Assembly: GCF_028209395.1 (NCBI RefSeq)
Contig: NZ_JAQLDQ010000022.1
Location: 1 to 33,209 of the forward strand
DNA length: 33,209 nucleotides
Direction: 5' to 3'
DNA from: Collinsella aerofaciens
GTDB taxonomy: Bacteria; Actinomycetota; Coriobacteriia; Coriobacteriales; Coriobacteriaceae
The notes below the pieces were generated by a model. It was not told the DNA's origin and ran no database searches. It saw only the letters and a program-made list of their open reading frames with translations. Positions 16,397-23,618 of the stretch are shown here, in pieces (within the stretch, counting starts at the first letter, position 1; each line of letters starts with the position of its first letter). Both the position numbers and the translations under genes were made by a program.

Positions 16397-16509
16397 TTTG
16401 CGAGTCATTTCACGTCACGTTGACGCGTAAAATGACGCGCAAATTTTTACGTGTCATATTTTTGACGCGCAAATGACATTTTTACATTTACGTGTCATTT
16501 TCCGCGTCA
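16397..16509. repeat. Cluster of TGACGCG/TGACACG inverted and direct repeats
   Basis: Within 113 bp there are direct repeats TGACGCGCAAAT (16433-16444 and 16463-16474) and TACGTGTCAT (16448-16457 and 16489-16498). There are also two overlapping potential hairpins: 16421-16432 with 16444-16456, and 16463-16478 with 16493-16509. The cluster is AT-richer than the surroundings and lies between the convergent toxin and deoR-type genes. Function unknown; it could be a bidirectional transcript end or a protein-binding array. Confidence 0.7.
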
Positions 16510-16566
16510 TTGTGAAACGATAATCCCCGCGTCGGCAGAGGGCAGAAGTATCGCCTGCAGCGCTAG

Positions 16567-17331
16567 CTAGCAAATGACCTGCGTGTGTTCCTCGATGGCG
16601 GCGCGATCCTCGGCGGCGATACTCGGCTCGCACACCACGGCGTCCAAACTGTCCAGGCGGCAGAAGGTGTAGAAGTCGCGCTTGCCGATCTTGCTGGAGT
16701 CGGCGATGAGGTAGCGTGAATCGGCCTTGCTAAAGGCGAGCTGCTGGATGCGGCCCTCTTCCATGTTAGACGTGGACACGTCGCCGTCCAAAATGCCGTT
16801 GGCGCCGATAAACGCCGCGTCGATGCCCAGTGCACGCAGGGTATCCTCGGCCGTTGGTCCCACAAAAGCGGCGGTGCGGCGACGGTACATGCCGCCTACC
16901 AGGCACAGGTCACAGTCCTCGCGCGCCTCAAGCAGGTTAAAGACCGAAAGCGAGTTAGTCACGATGCGCAGGCGGCACGCCGGCAGCATCGAGGCCATCT
17001 GCTCAACCGTGGTGCCCGTACCCAAAAAGATGGTCGAGCCTTCCTCGATAAGCTCCACGGCGCGGCGCGCGATCTGCAGCTTTTCCTCGGCATGCTTGGT
17101 GCGCTTTTCGCTGTGCGAATACTCATGGCGCAACATAGCATGTGGACGGCCCTGCGCACTGCGGGCTCCACCGTGCACGCGTTCGATCTCGCCCAGGCTC
17201 GCAAGTTCCTCAAGGTCGCGGCGGATCGTCATATCCGAGACACCTAACGCATCAGAAATCTCTTTAACCGAGACCGTGCCCTGCTCCTCGAGCAGCTGAC
17301 GAACCTTATCCTGTCGCTCTGCCTTAATCAC
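16567..17331 (-). CDS. DeoR-family transcriptional regulator
   Basis: A 254-residue DeoR-type repressor (LacR/AgaR/GlpR-like). An N-terminal winged helix-turn-helix spans about residues 5-58 (VSVKEISDALGVSDMTIRRDLEELA, ending ERVHGGAR). A C-terminal sugar-phosphate sensor of the ribose-5-phosphate-isomerase-like fold follows (FLGTGTTVEQMA, VTNSLSVFNLL, LVGGMYRRRTAAFVGP, ADSSKIGK). The start is GTG with AGGA 7 nt upstream. It is divergent from galM across a 206-bp gap and close to genes of galactose/tagatose-6-phosphate metabolism, so control of galM and perhaps lacC-type genes is plausible but not shown. Confidence 0.92.
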   Translation of the reverse strand: MIKAERQDKVRQLLEEQGTVSVKEISDALGVSDMTIRRDLEELASLGEIERVHGGARSAQGRPHAMLRHEYSHSEKRTKHAEEKLQIARRAVELIEEGSTIFLGTGTTVEQMASMLPACRLRIVTNSLSVFNLLEAREDCDLCLVGGMYRRRTAAFVGPTAEDTLRALGIDAAFIGANGILDGDVSTSNMEEGRIQQLAFSKADSRYLIADSSKIGKRDFYTFCRLDSLDAVVCEPSIAAEDRAAIEEHTQVIC

Positions 17332-17537
17332 GATGAATCCTCGCCGTTCTTTGCGCGCATATCATTCAAACAGTAACGAACAAATTGTATCAGATTCGTA
17401 CGCGTCAGAAATGAACGCCCGCACAGCTCCAATCATCACTTTTTTGAGAAAAATACCCCCTGCTTTAGTGGGGTGTAGTGATAATCTCGCCTGTTCGCGC
17501 TACAGTTTGTCGGAAATACCTCGATGTTAGGAACCAA

Positions 17538-18590
17538 ATGATCACTTCCGAGCTTTTCGGTACCGCGCCGTGCGGTACCCCCGTTCATCGTTACACCCTC
17601 AACGGGCCCGAGATCTGCGTTCGCATTATGGACTATGGCGCCACCGTGTTGGGCATCGACGTGCCCGATATCCCCGGCAACGTGCGCGATGTGGTGCTGG
17701 GCTTCGATAAGCTCGAGGATTACTTTGACAACCCCGCCTGCTTTGGCGCGACCATCGGACCTGTGGCTAACCGCACCGCTGGCGCCACGATCGCCATCGA
17801 CGGCACAGACTGGCATATGCCCGCCAACGAGGGCGCCAACAACCTGCACAGCGACCTTGAGCACGGTCTGCACAAACGTGTGTGGGATGTTGAGCTCGAC
17901 GAGGTCCATAACGCCGTGCGCATGACCACCTCGCTTAAGGATGGCGAGCTGGGCCTGCCCGGCAACCGAACCTTTACGGCCGTGTTTACCGTTACGCGCA
18001 CCGGCATCTTCCGCATCGATTATGGCTGCGAGAGCGACCGCGCCACCTACGTGTCCATGACCAACCACACGTACTTTAACCTTGCCGGCCATAACGCTGG
18101 CATGGACTGCGAGCACTTCTTTGTTGCCAACGCCGCCCACTACCTGCCCATCAATGAGCAGAACATTCCCACCGGCCAGATTGCCCCGGTCGAGGGCACG
18201 CCGTTTGACTTCCGTGAGCTGCGTCCTGTCGCACCCGGTATGGAGGCCGACGACCTGCAGATTAAGCAGGCCCGTGGCTACGACCACTGCCTGTGCATCA
18301 ATGGCTATCAGTACGGCCGCAACCTGCGCCGCGCGATGCACGTCGAGGAGATGTGGACCGGTCGTGAGATGGACTACTACACCACTGCCCCGGGCGTGCA
18401 GCTCTACACCGGCAACTGGCTGGGCGACGAGCACGCCAAGGACGACGCCAACTATGGTTGGGGCGCCGGCTTTGCCCTCGAGGCCGAGATGTACCCCGAC
18501 ACGCCGCACCGCCCGCTGTTCCCCCAGGGCATCGTGGGACCGGGTCATCCCTATAGCAATGTGATCGAATATCACTTTATGAGGCACTAA
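17538..18590 (+). CDS. galM: Aldose 1-epimerase (galactose mutarotase, GalM type)
   Basis: A 350-residue cytosolic mutarotase interconverting alpha and beta anomers of galactose/glucose. Family landmarks are the GATIGPVANRTAGA loop, NLHS (His of the substrate site), NHTYFNLAGH, the ARGYDHCLCIN aspartate/histidine motif, the GVQLYTGNW strand and the terminal Glu-rich region (FALEAEMYPD). ATG 17538 was chosen because the upstream in-frame ATG would add 20 unconserved residues; SELFG aligns near the normal family start. A terminator follows. It is divergent from the DeoR-family gene, which may regulate it. Confidence 0.93.
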   Translation: MITSELFGTAPCGTPVHRYTLNGPEICVRIMDYGATVLGIDVPDIPGNVRDVVLGFDKLEDYFDNPACFGATIGPVANRTAGATIAIDGTDWHMPANEGANNLHSDLEHGLHKRVWDVELDEVHNAVRMTTSLKDGELGLPGNRTFTAVFTVTRTGIFRIDYGCESDRATYVSMTNHTYFNLAGHNAGMDCEHFFVANAAHYLPINEQNIPTGQIAPVEGTPFDFRELRPVAPGMEADDLQIKQARGYDHCLCINGYQYGRNLRRAMHVEEMWTGREMDYYTTAPGVQLYTGNWLGDEHAKDDANYGWGAGFALEAEMYPDTPHRPLFPQGIVGPGHPYSNVIEYHFMRH

Positions 18591-18617
18591 GCCCACAACG
18601 CGACATATCGCACAGCA

Positions 18618-18652
18618 ACGCCCGCCGGCACCACCGCCGACGGGCGTTTTTT
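18618..18652 (+). terminator. Rho-independent terminator after galM
   Basis: An ACGCCCG/CGGGCGT stem with an inner GGC/GCC pairing is followed by six T residues. Confidence 0.85.
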
Positions 18653-18696
18653 CATCTTTTGGCTCATTTTCGCTGTGACTGTATGAGTGACATATC

Positions 18697-18848
18697 AAAA
18701 CTATGCCCATTTACTACGTTTAGCCCGGGATGCTCGACCATGCACCGGTTTTTGTTAAATTCGCAAGCCGTCTACCTGCGGTTTTGTTTTTCTCAAATTC
18801 GACATGCTCGGCGATAGCCGACCAAACGTAGTAAATGGGCATAGTTTT
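18697..18848. repeat. Palindromic element with perfect 25-bp arms and 102-nt centre
   Basis: Positions 18697-18721 and 18824-18848 are perfect inverted copies (left arm begins AAAACTATGCCCATTTACT). The centre contains two related direct stretches, CGGTTTTTGTTAAATTCG and CGGTTTTGTTTTTCTCAAATTCG. A 71-codon reading frame crosses it on the minus strand but looks accidental. The element occupies most of the 325-bp gap between galM and the convergent EIIB gene. The size and arms fit a MITE or REP-type element or a structured RNA; no flanking duplication is obvious. Confidence 0.75.
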
Positions 18849-18915
18849 TGACAGGCGGCATCGCGCGCGTCCCTCGCAAGGGCAATTTGATCCGTTTTCC
18901 TCCGTCCCCAAGGGA

Positions 18916-19398
18916 TCAGTTGAACAGATTGCCAATGGGGTCGGGGGCGGAACTGGGGAGATAGCGGATTTCTAGCTCTATGCCGAGCTTTTGCAACTCT
19001 TTGAAGGCGGCGATGTCCGTATCGTCTATGGCAACGGCAGGCGTTACAGAGCGCTTTCCCTCCCCTGCCTGCATATGGCCAATGCTGATCTTGGTTATTG
19101 GCACACCACCCTTAACCAGCGCGAGCGCATCAGCGGGTGAGGCCACCATAATCAGAATCCATTGACGCGGCGTTGCGGTATGAATGATGTCGATGGTCCT
19201 TTGCACCGAGAAAAACCGCGTCCACACGCCCTCGGGCGCCGCGACCCTCATAGGCGCCCACTTGCGCGAATCCGCCGCAATCTCGTCGTTAACGATCAGG
19301 ACGAGGTTGGAACCCACGGCTTCGTTCCACAGCTCAACGTCTTGCCCGTAAATAAGCCGATCATCGATGCGTGTGAGTAGAATCTTGGGTTGAGCCAT
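18916..19398 (-). CDS. Orphan PTS mannose-family EIIB with Tyr in place of the active-site His
   Basis: A 160-residue mannose/fructose/sorbose-family EIIB domain (KILLTRIDDRLIYGQ, VNDEIAADS, RFFSVQRTIDII, LVKGGVPITKISIGHM, AFKELQKLGIELEIRYLP). In this family the His of the RIDxRLxHGQ motif is the phosphorylation site. Here codon 17 is TAC (Tyr), and the next family Val is Asp. The paralog at 29728-30210 keeps His17, so this copy probably cannot relay phosphate and may act as a regulatory or decoy domain, or be decaying, although the frame is intact. The start was set at MAQPKILL; an upstream frame start adds 17 unconserved residues. No EIIA, EIIC or EIID gene is adjacent. Confidence 0.9.
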   Translation of the reverse strand: MAQPKILLTRIDDRLIYGQDVELWNEAVGSNLVLIVNDEIAADSRKWAPMRVAAPEGVWTRFFSVQRTIDIIHTATPRQWILIMVASPADALALVKGGVPITKISIGHMQAGEGKRSVTPAVAIDDTDIAAFKELQKLGIELEIRYLPSSAPDPIGNLFN

Positions 19399-19487
19399 CG
19401 CTGCCCCATTCTGTTTGAGACCCGTAAGAGCAAGACATCGCGTCTCCAATATTAGTGCATTTAAAGTGAGAAAAGCCGTCAGAACCC

Positions 19488-19516
19488 TTGCGCGGACGTG
19501 CGATGTCCCGTATCAT
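19488..19516 (+). promoter_or_regulatory. Sigma-70-type promoter for tRNA-Thr
   Basis: TTGCGC (19488-19493) and TATCAT (19511-19516) are separated by exactly 17 bp. The -10 lies about 40 bp upstream of the mature tRNA 5' end. Confidence 0.6.
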
Positions 19517-19555
19517 AGACAGCCGTTGACGCCTCAGTTGCGTCATCACATGGCC

Positions 19556-19631
19556 GCCAGCGTAGCTCAGTTGGTAGAGCACCGCTCTCGTAAAGCGGGG
19601 GTCACCGGTTCGAGCCCGGTCGCTGGCTCCA
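19556..19631 (+). tRNA. tRNA-Thr (anticodon CGT)
   Basis: A complete cloverleaf is present: acceptor GCCAGCG/CGCTGGC, D stem GCTC/GAGC, anticodon stem CCGCT/AGCGG with loop CTCGTAA (anticodon at 19589-19591, reading ACG), T arm ACCGG-TTCGAGC-CCGGT, and an encoded CCA end. It has its own promoter and terminator, so it is a monocistronic tRNA gene. Confidence 0.97.
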
Positions 19632-19642
19632 TTGCACAAGAT

Positions 19643-19666
19643 AGCCGCCTTCGGGCGGCTTTTTTG
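19643..19666 (+). terminator. Rho-independent terminator after tRNA-Thr
   Basis: An AGCCGCC-TTCG-GGCGGCT hairpin with a UUCG tetraloop is followed by TTTTTT, 11 bp past the tRNA. Nothing further is recognised in 19667-19888. Confidence 0.92.
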
Positions 19667-19888
19667 TTGCCGATTTTGAGTGCGTGCGCGCCAATCCAAA
19701 CATAGCCACGTCAACAGCGGCCCACTCGGTGGACTTCGGGTTTAATGCTTAGGGGCGGGGATTTACCAAAGTGAAATCTTAATGAAAAGAAACCCAGCTG
19801 CAACAATTGCCATGGTGAGGGCTCGAATTGGCCATATAGATCTAAAATAGTCACAATATACAAATGTCGAGAGACGTTGGGGATATAG

Positions 19889-20398
19889 ATGAAAAGAACT
19901 AAGGGTTTTCTTTTGTTGGTATTGATGCTGCTCGGACTGTTCTGCCTGAGTGGCCCTTCTTGGGCCGAGGCTGCCTGTCCTGAAGGTGAGCCTCAGCAGT
20001 CTTATACGGGCAGCCTGCTGATAACTGCTAAGGAGGGCGATACCGACTCTCAGTCTGGGGTAAATCCCCTTGCCACTTTTGAGGGGGACGGCGGAACGGT
20101 CAAGCTTGACCATATTGGTAGCGGGATTTTGAGGTGGCAAGTTCTTCCGGACAAAATTGCGAACGATCCCTTCTCTTTTGCTGGAACGATATATCTATAC
20201 AAGGTTGTGAGCGGAAAACAAAAATACGTCGATTGCTATCCGACAAACGGGTCTGGAATTGCATTCACCGGCATTTCGGGGCAGATTGATACACATGTAA
20301 GAAAGGGAACCTATGTGGTGCGTTGGGTTGGAGCTGCTGCAGGCCCGATATGGATTGCGGTCTTGCGCCCCGATGTCCAAATAGGTTTCTCTCTCTAG
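19889..20398 (+). CDS. Exported protein of unknown function
   Basis: 169 residues, not recognised as any family. The N-terminus is a textbook signal peptide: MKRTK, a hydrophobic core about residues 6-21, and a cleavage region around SGPSWA-EAA (residues 21-29). The mature part (about 140 residues) has two Cys (30 and one in YVDCYP) that could form a disulfide. It looks beta-rich (YTGSLLIT, TVKLDHI, TIYLYKVV, TYVVRWVG, PIWIAVL). The ATG follows GGGGATATAG. The local sequence is less G+C-rich than the PTS region, and it sits directly after a tRNA gene, a common place for acquired DNA. A second unrecognised gene starts 14 bp downstream, so the two form a likely operon. Confidence 0.75.
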   Translation: MKRTKGFLLLVLMLLGLFCLSGPSWAEAACPEGEPQQSYTGSLLITAKEGDTDSQSGVNPLATFEGDGGTVKLDHIGSGILRWQVLPDKIANDPFSFAGTIYLYKVVSGKQKYVDCYPTNGSGIAFTGISGQIDTHVRKGTYVVRWVGAAAGPIWIAVLRPDVQIGFSL

Positions 20399-20412
20399 AC
20401 GGGAAGTTGCTC

Positions 20413-20778
20413 ATGGACGCCATATATGACGGAGATGACTGGGTCGATCATTATACTTGGCGCCTGGTCGGCTCGAACGACAATGGGGATGTGGTGTTTG
20501 ATGGACTATGTCCAAAGCATCTCCATCCTTTTGTCTCGTCGTTAATTGAGAGTTCCGCTCGTGTTGCCCCCTACAGCTCGGCATCGCTTCATGATACGGA
20601 CGTTTTGAAGACCATAAGGGAATCAATTGACGAGGCCACGATGAGCGGCCCGCTGTTTTCTCGGCTTGTGGGGCTAGATGAGATTGGCTCGAAACGACTG
20701 CTTGCGGGCGAAAAAGTGGAACTCACTTATCGGTCGATGATTTCAATCCTGCGGCTAGCCGATGTTCTTCGCAAATAA
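20413..20778 (+). CDS. Hypothetical protein, downstream partner of the exported protein
   Basis: 121 residues, cytosolic, not recognised. The start at ATG 20413 (GGGAAG upstream) was preferred over an ATG 30 codons earlier that lies inside the previous gene. The sequence starts MDAIYDGDDWVDHYTWRLVG and ends in a helical, charged segment (about residues 60-121) with a RSMISILRLADVLRK tail. There is no signal or membrane segment. The 14-bp gap to the exported-protein gene implies co-expression. An exported effector with a cytosolic partner is one possible reading, but nothing in the sequence proves it. The gene ends before a bidirectional hairpin region. Confidence 0.65.
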   Translation: MDAIYDGDDWVDHYTWRLVGSNDNGDVVFDGLCPKHLHPFVSSLIESSARVAPYSSASLHDTDVLKTIRESIDEATMSGPLFSRLVGLDEIGSKRLLAGEKVELTYRSMISILRLADVLRK

Positions 20779-20807
20779 ATGAGGCTTCCCTATTCAAAAA
20801 CAGAAAA

Positions 20808-20882
20808 CCCCGCCAAACGTGATTTCCCTAGGGAAAACCCGTTTGGCGGGGTCCTAGCGTGATTTCCCTAGGGGAATCACGC
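20808..20882. terminator. Two-hairpin bidirectional terminator region
   Basis: Hairpin 1 pairs 20808-20819 (CCCCGCCAAACG) with 20840-20851. Hairpin 2 (20857-20882) pairs GCGTGATT with AATCACGC. Both carry the 16-mer CGTGATTTCCCTAGGG (20818-20833 and 20858-20873), whose CCCTAGGG is itself palindromic. A runs precede hairpin 1, giving T runs on the minus strand. It lies between convergent genes ending at 20778 and 20914. Confidence 0.7.
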
Positions 20883-20913
20883 CATCAGACGAACAGCTCA
20901 GCCGAGCAGCTCG

Positions 20914-21387
20914 CTACTCCTCCCAGTAGGCGTCGGCAAGCAACTTAAAGCAGATCTTCTTGACCGGCTGTGCGCCATCGCCCGGAAACTCGAGCGTGGG
21001 CATGTGGGGCTCGCCGGCAACGAACAGCGCGAATTTGTCGTCGGCAAGATCGCCGGCGATCGAGGCGTCGGAATCGACCAGATCGTAGTCGTCCTTCTCG
21101 TCAAACTCCTGGACCAGCGTCAGGCTGCCCGTAGCGACCTTGAAGGCCTCGCGACCCTCGACGTCAATCTGCAGGTCGTGATAGCGCTGATGCGTCTCAT
21201 AGTGAGCCTCAGCCTCGGGACGCGTCGTGGGAGACATGACGTTCGCAAAGACCTTCTCACCCAAAATCGGATGGCTGCCGACCTCGAGCTGTGCCGGGTC
21301 GTTCTCCTCGAGCCAGTCGATCAGCACGTCGAGGCCCTTGAGCATTCCGCGGTACTCCTCGATATCGCCCAATGCACCGTAAATCAT
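20914..21387 (-). CDS. YhcH/YjgK/YiaL family protein
   Basis: A 157-residue DUF386-type cupin-like protein. Family members were once called beta-galactosidase beta-subunit-like; YhcH (NanQ) is a sialic-acid anomerase, and others accompany amino-sugar or pentose operons. Landmarks are MIYGALGDIEEYRG, the HYETHQRYHDLQIDVEGRE metal-site stretch (His residues), the LVQEFDEKDDYDLV strand, FALFVAGEPHMPTLE and a VKKICFKL end. The ATG has GAGGGG upstream. It is last in the minus-strand lacX-lacC-yhcH series, separated from lacC by 197 bp that hold a nagA remnant. An anomerase or mutarotase role on an amino sugar is plausible; the substrate is unknown. Confidence 0.88.
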   Translation of the reverse strand: MIYGALGDIEEYRGMLKGLDVLIDWLEENDPAQLEVGSHPILGEKVFANVMSPTTRPEAEAHYETHQRYHDLQIDVEGREAFKVATGSLTLVQEFDEKDDYDLVDSDASIAGDLADDKFALFVAGEPHMPTLEFPGDGAQPVKKICFKLLADAYWEE

Positions 21388-21419
21388 CTAAATCCCCTCT
21401 CGGATCGCTTCTTTGGCGG

Positions 21420-21551
21420 CTACTCGGCAAACGCGTTACCGACGCTGTTGCCACCCACATACGCCTCGACCAGGGTAAGGTCGGGATTGAACACGACAAA
21501 CTCGGCGTCGCGCCCCAGCATAATGCTACCGCACTTGTCGTCGACATGAGC
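21420..21551 (-). pseudogene. 3' remnant of a nagA paralog (43 codons plus stop)
   Basis: Minus-strand translation gives the C-terminal end of NagA (AHVDDKCGSIMLGRDAEFVV, then FNPDLTLVEAYVGGNSVGNA, then FAE and stop). It aligns without gaps to the last 43 residues of the intact NagA at 24279-25448 with 33 identities. Upstream of the Ala codon the similarity stops abruptly, and no start or body of the gene exists before lacC. About 77% identity means it is not a fresh copy of the neighbouring nagA but the tail of an older second gene or a recombination scar. Confidence 0.85.
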
Positions 21552-21584
21552 TAGCAAGCAATGCCGGGGCCGACGCCCAGGCTT

Positions 21585-22520
21585 TTACAGCTCGGTCACG
21601 ACAACGCCGTTGTAGACCTCGTCCCAACGGTCCATGACCAGATGGCCGGTCATGGGATCCATGGCATTGAGCTTGCCGCAGGTGTTGGCGGTACGCAGCA
21701 CCGTCTCGTCGTCCGCGCCAGCAGCAATGGCATGCGCGAAGCCAGCGATAGTGGAGTCACCAGAGCCCGTGGCGTTAACGGCAGGGATGTCGGGCGTCTT
21801 TGCGCGGAACGCACGGCCATTGTGGAAGCCAACGGAGCCGGCAGCACCCATGGACACGACGACCCAGGGGATATCGGAGAAGCGGGCATCAGAGGCGAGC
21901 GCGGCGCGGAGCTCGTCCACATCGTCGGTGGTAAAGCTCGTACCCAGAAGGCCGTTGATCTCGGTCAGGTTAGGCTTGACCAGCTCGGGCTTAATTTCGG
22001 ACTTAAGGGCGGCCTCGAGAGAGGCACCCGAGGTATCGAGCAGCACCTTGGCGCCGGCGTTCTCGGCAATGCCCGTGATCTTGGCGTAGTAGTCCGCCTC
22101 GACGCCGCGGGGCAGCGAACCCGAGATGGTAACGACATCGGCCTTGCTCGCAAGCTCGGTAAACTTGGTGGTAAAGGCATCGAGCTCCTCGGGGGCAATC
22201 GTCGGGCCGCTCTCGAGCAGCTCGGTCTGGTTGCCGGCGTGGAGGATGTTGAGGCAAATGCGAGTCTCGCCCTTGATGGGCACAAAATCATTCTTAATGC
22301 CGTTAGCGTCCATGAGCTCGGCCATATAGGCGCCCATATGGCCACCAAGCAGGCCGGTTGCCACAACGTCGTCGCCCAACTGACCAAGGACACGGGCCAC
22401 GTTGAGGCCCTTGCCGCCGGCGGTCTTTTCGGGCGTCACACGGTTGACGTCGTCGATGACGAGCTCATCGAGCTGATAGCGCGTATCGACAGACGGGTTC
22501 ATCGTAACGGTGAGGATCAT
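21585..22520 (-). CDS. lacC: Tagatose-6-phosphate kinase / 1-phosphofructokinase family (LacC-like)
   Basis: A 311-residue PfkB-family sugar-phosphate kinase. LacC converts tagatose-6-phosphate to tagatose-1,6-bisphosphate; FruK acts on fructose-1-phosphate. Seen: the MILTVTMNPSVDTRY start typical of LacC/FruK, TAGGKGLNVARVL, ISGSLPRG and the catalytic NATGSGD motif with Asp255. The ATG follows AAGGAG. It lies 59 bp after the lacX-like gene. The nearby agaS, whose product is tagatose-6-phosphate, favours LacC over FruK, and no fructose EII is nearby. The matching aldolase (LacD/GatY) is not in the window. Confidence 0.85.
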   Translation of the reverse strand: MILTVTMNPSVDTRYQLDELVIDDVNRVTPEKTAGGKGLNVARVLGQLGDDVVATGLLGGHMGAYMAELMDANGIKNDFVPIKGETRICLNILHAGNQTELLESGPTIAPEELDAFTTKFTELASKADVVTISGSLPRGVEADYYAKITGIAENAGAKVLLDTSGASLEAALKSEIKPELVKPNLTEINGLLGTSFTTDDVDELRAALASDARFSDIPWVVVSMGAAGSVGFHNGRAFRAKTPDIPAVNATGSGDSTIAGFAHAIAAGADDETVLRTANTCGKLNAMDPMTGHLVMDRWDEVYNGVVVTEL

Positions 22521-22579
22521 TTTTAGCTCCTTATCTCGCAGGCTCCTTGTGCCCCGCGATACGAGTCGACAAAACGGAA

Positions 22580-23461
22580 TTACAGAATCTCAATCGTGAA
22601 CGAGCGAACGACGGTCTCCTTGGGCTTGGCGACAAGGCAGCCGCGCTTATGCTCAAGCACATCGTCCTCATCGGAACAGGTCGAAAGACCGCCCCAAGGC
22701 TCAACCGCCACAAAATCGCCCTCGGGCTTGCTCCACACAATGAGATATGGGAAGCCCTCAAAGCTCAGGCGGACGCCCTTGTCCTCGCCCTTTTTGGAAA
22801 GCGTGACCTGACGGCTCTCGAGCACGTCAAAGATGGTCTCCGCAAAATCGAAGAGCTCATGTGACAGAGGCAGCGTCTTCCCCACCATGGGGTTCTTGGA
22901 GCGGTTTGCCACGTCAATCAAGCCAGTCGAAGGGACAGCGGTGCAAAGCTCCGCAGCCTCGTCTTTCTCAAAGCGCAACTCGTAGTCCGTATAGGCCTCG
23001 CCCTCATCGAGCGGACACCTAAAGCCGGGATGACCGCCGATAAAGAACGGCATGTCCTCGGTACCCTCGTTGGTAACCTCATAGGCGACACGCACGGCGG
23101 CGTCCTCAAGCGTATAACGAGCGACAAGCTTAAACGGGTACGGATAATCGCTCAGCAGCGCGGCGTTATCCTCCGAAGCCAGGCACATCGCCAGCTCGTT
23201 CTCGTCTTGGCTCAGCAGCTTCCACTCCTGTTTGCGCGCAAACCCGTGGCGAGCGAGCTTCACGTGATGCCCGGCAAACGTCATGGCGCTACCATCGCGC
23301 AAGCCTCCGCAAATCGGGAAGCAAATCGGTGCTTGGCCGGACCACACGGCGGGATCGCCCTGCCACAAGTACTCGCGACCTCCGGCCTCAATCGAGGTAA
23401 ACGAACCACCAGCCGTGGACACCTTAATAGAAATCGAATCGTTGGAGAGAGCGTATTCCAT
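22580..23461 (-). CDS. Aldose 1-epimerase family protein (LacX-like)
   Basis: 293 residues of the aldose-1-epimerase superfamily, LacX branch. Landmarks are the GREYLWQGDPAVWSGQAPICFPICGG region (about residues 28-53), the GHHVKLARHGFAR His motif, FFIGGHPGFRCPL and the WGGLSTCSDE loop. The start at MEYAL was chosen over an ATG 57 codons upstream because AAAGGA lies 6-9 nt before it and the extra N-terminus would be unconserved. LacX genes accompany lac operons in Gram-positive bacteria, but their substrate is not well defined; a phosphorylated or free hexose mutarotase role is likely. It is first gene of the minus-strand lacX-lacC-yhcH series and divergent from the flavodoxin gene. Confidence 0.88.
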   Translation of the reverse strand: MEYALSNDSISIKVSTAGGSFTSIEAGGREYLWQGDPAVWSGQAPICFPICGGLRDGSAMTFAGHHVKLARHGFARKQEWKLLSQDENELAMCLASEDNAALLSDYPYPFKLVARYTLEDAAVRVAYEVTNEGTEDMPFFIGGHPGFRCPLDEGEAYTDYELRFEKDEAAELCTAVPSTGLIDVANRSKNPMVGKTLPLSHELFDFAETIFDVLESRQVTLSKKGEDKGVRLSFEGFPYLIVWSKPEGDFVAVEPWGGLSTCSDEDDVLEHKRGCLVAKPKETVVRSFTIEIL

Positions 23462-23618
23462 TGCCCATCCTTTCGAACAACTGCTTTTTTGCTCGCAAGA
23501 ACCCGTCTCGGCCCTGATCAAAGGACAAACCCGCACGTTCATCGATGCGTCCGGTATCCCAGCCATGCAACGGGGTACCATACAGACATTGATGCAATTA
23601 CAGCTGAAAGGCCTTCTT

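Noticed and set aside
17332..17537. Possible riboswitch or operator between the deoR-type gene and galM
   Set aside because: Only a short CCCC/GGGG stem and weak CGAA/TTCG half-sites are visible; not enough to call a defined element.
18720..18935. A 71-codon minus-strand frame across the 25-bp inverted repeat element
   Set aside because: It has no ribosome-binding site, its composition is not protein-like, and it is explained by the palindromic element.
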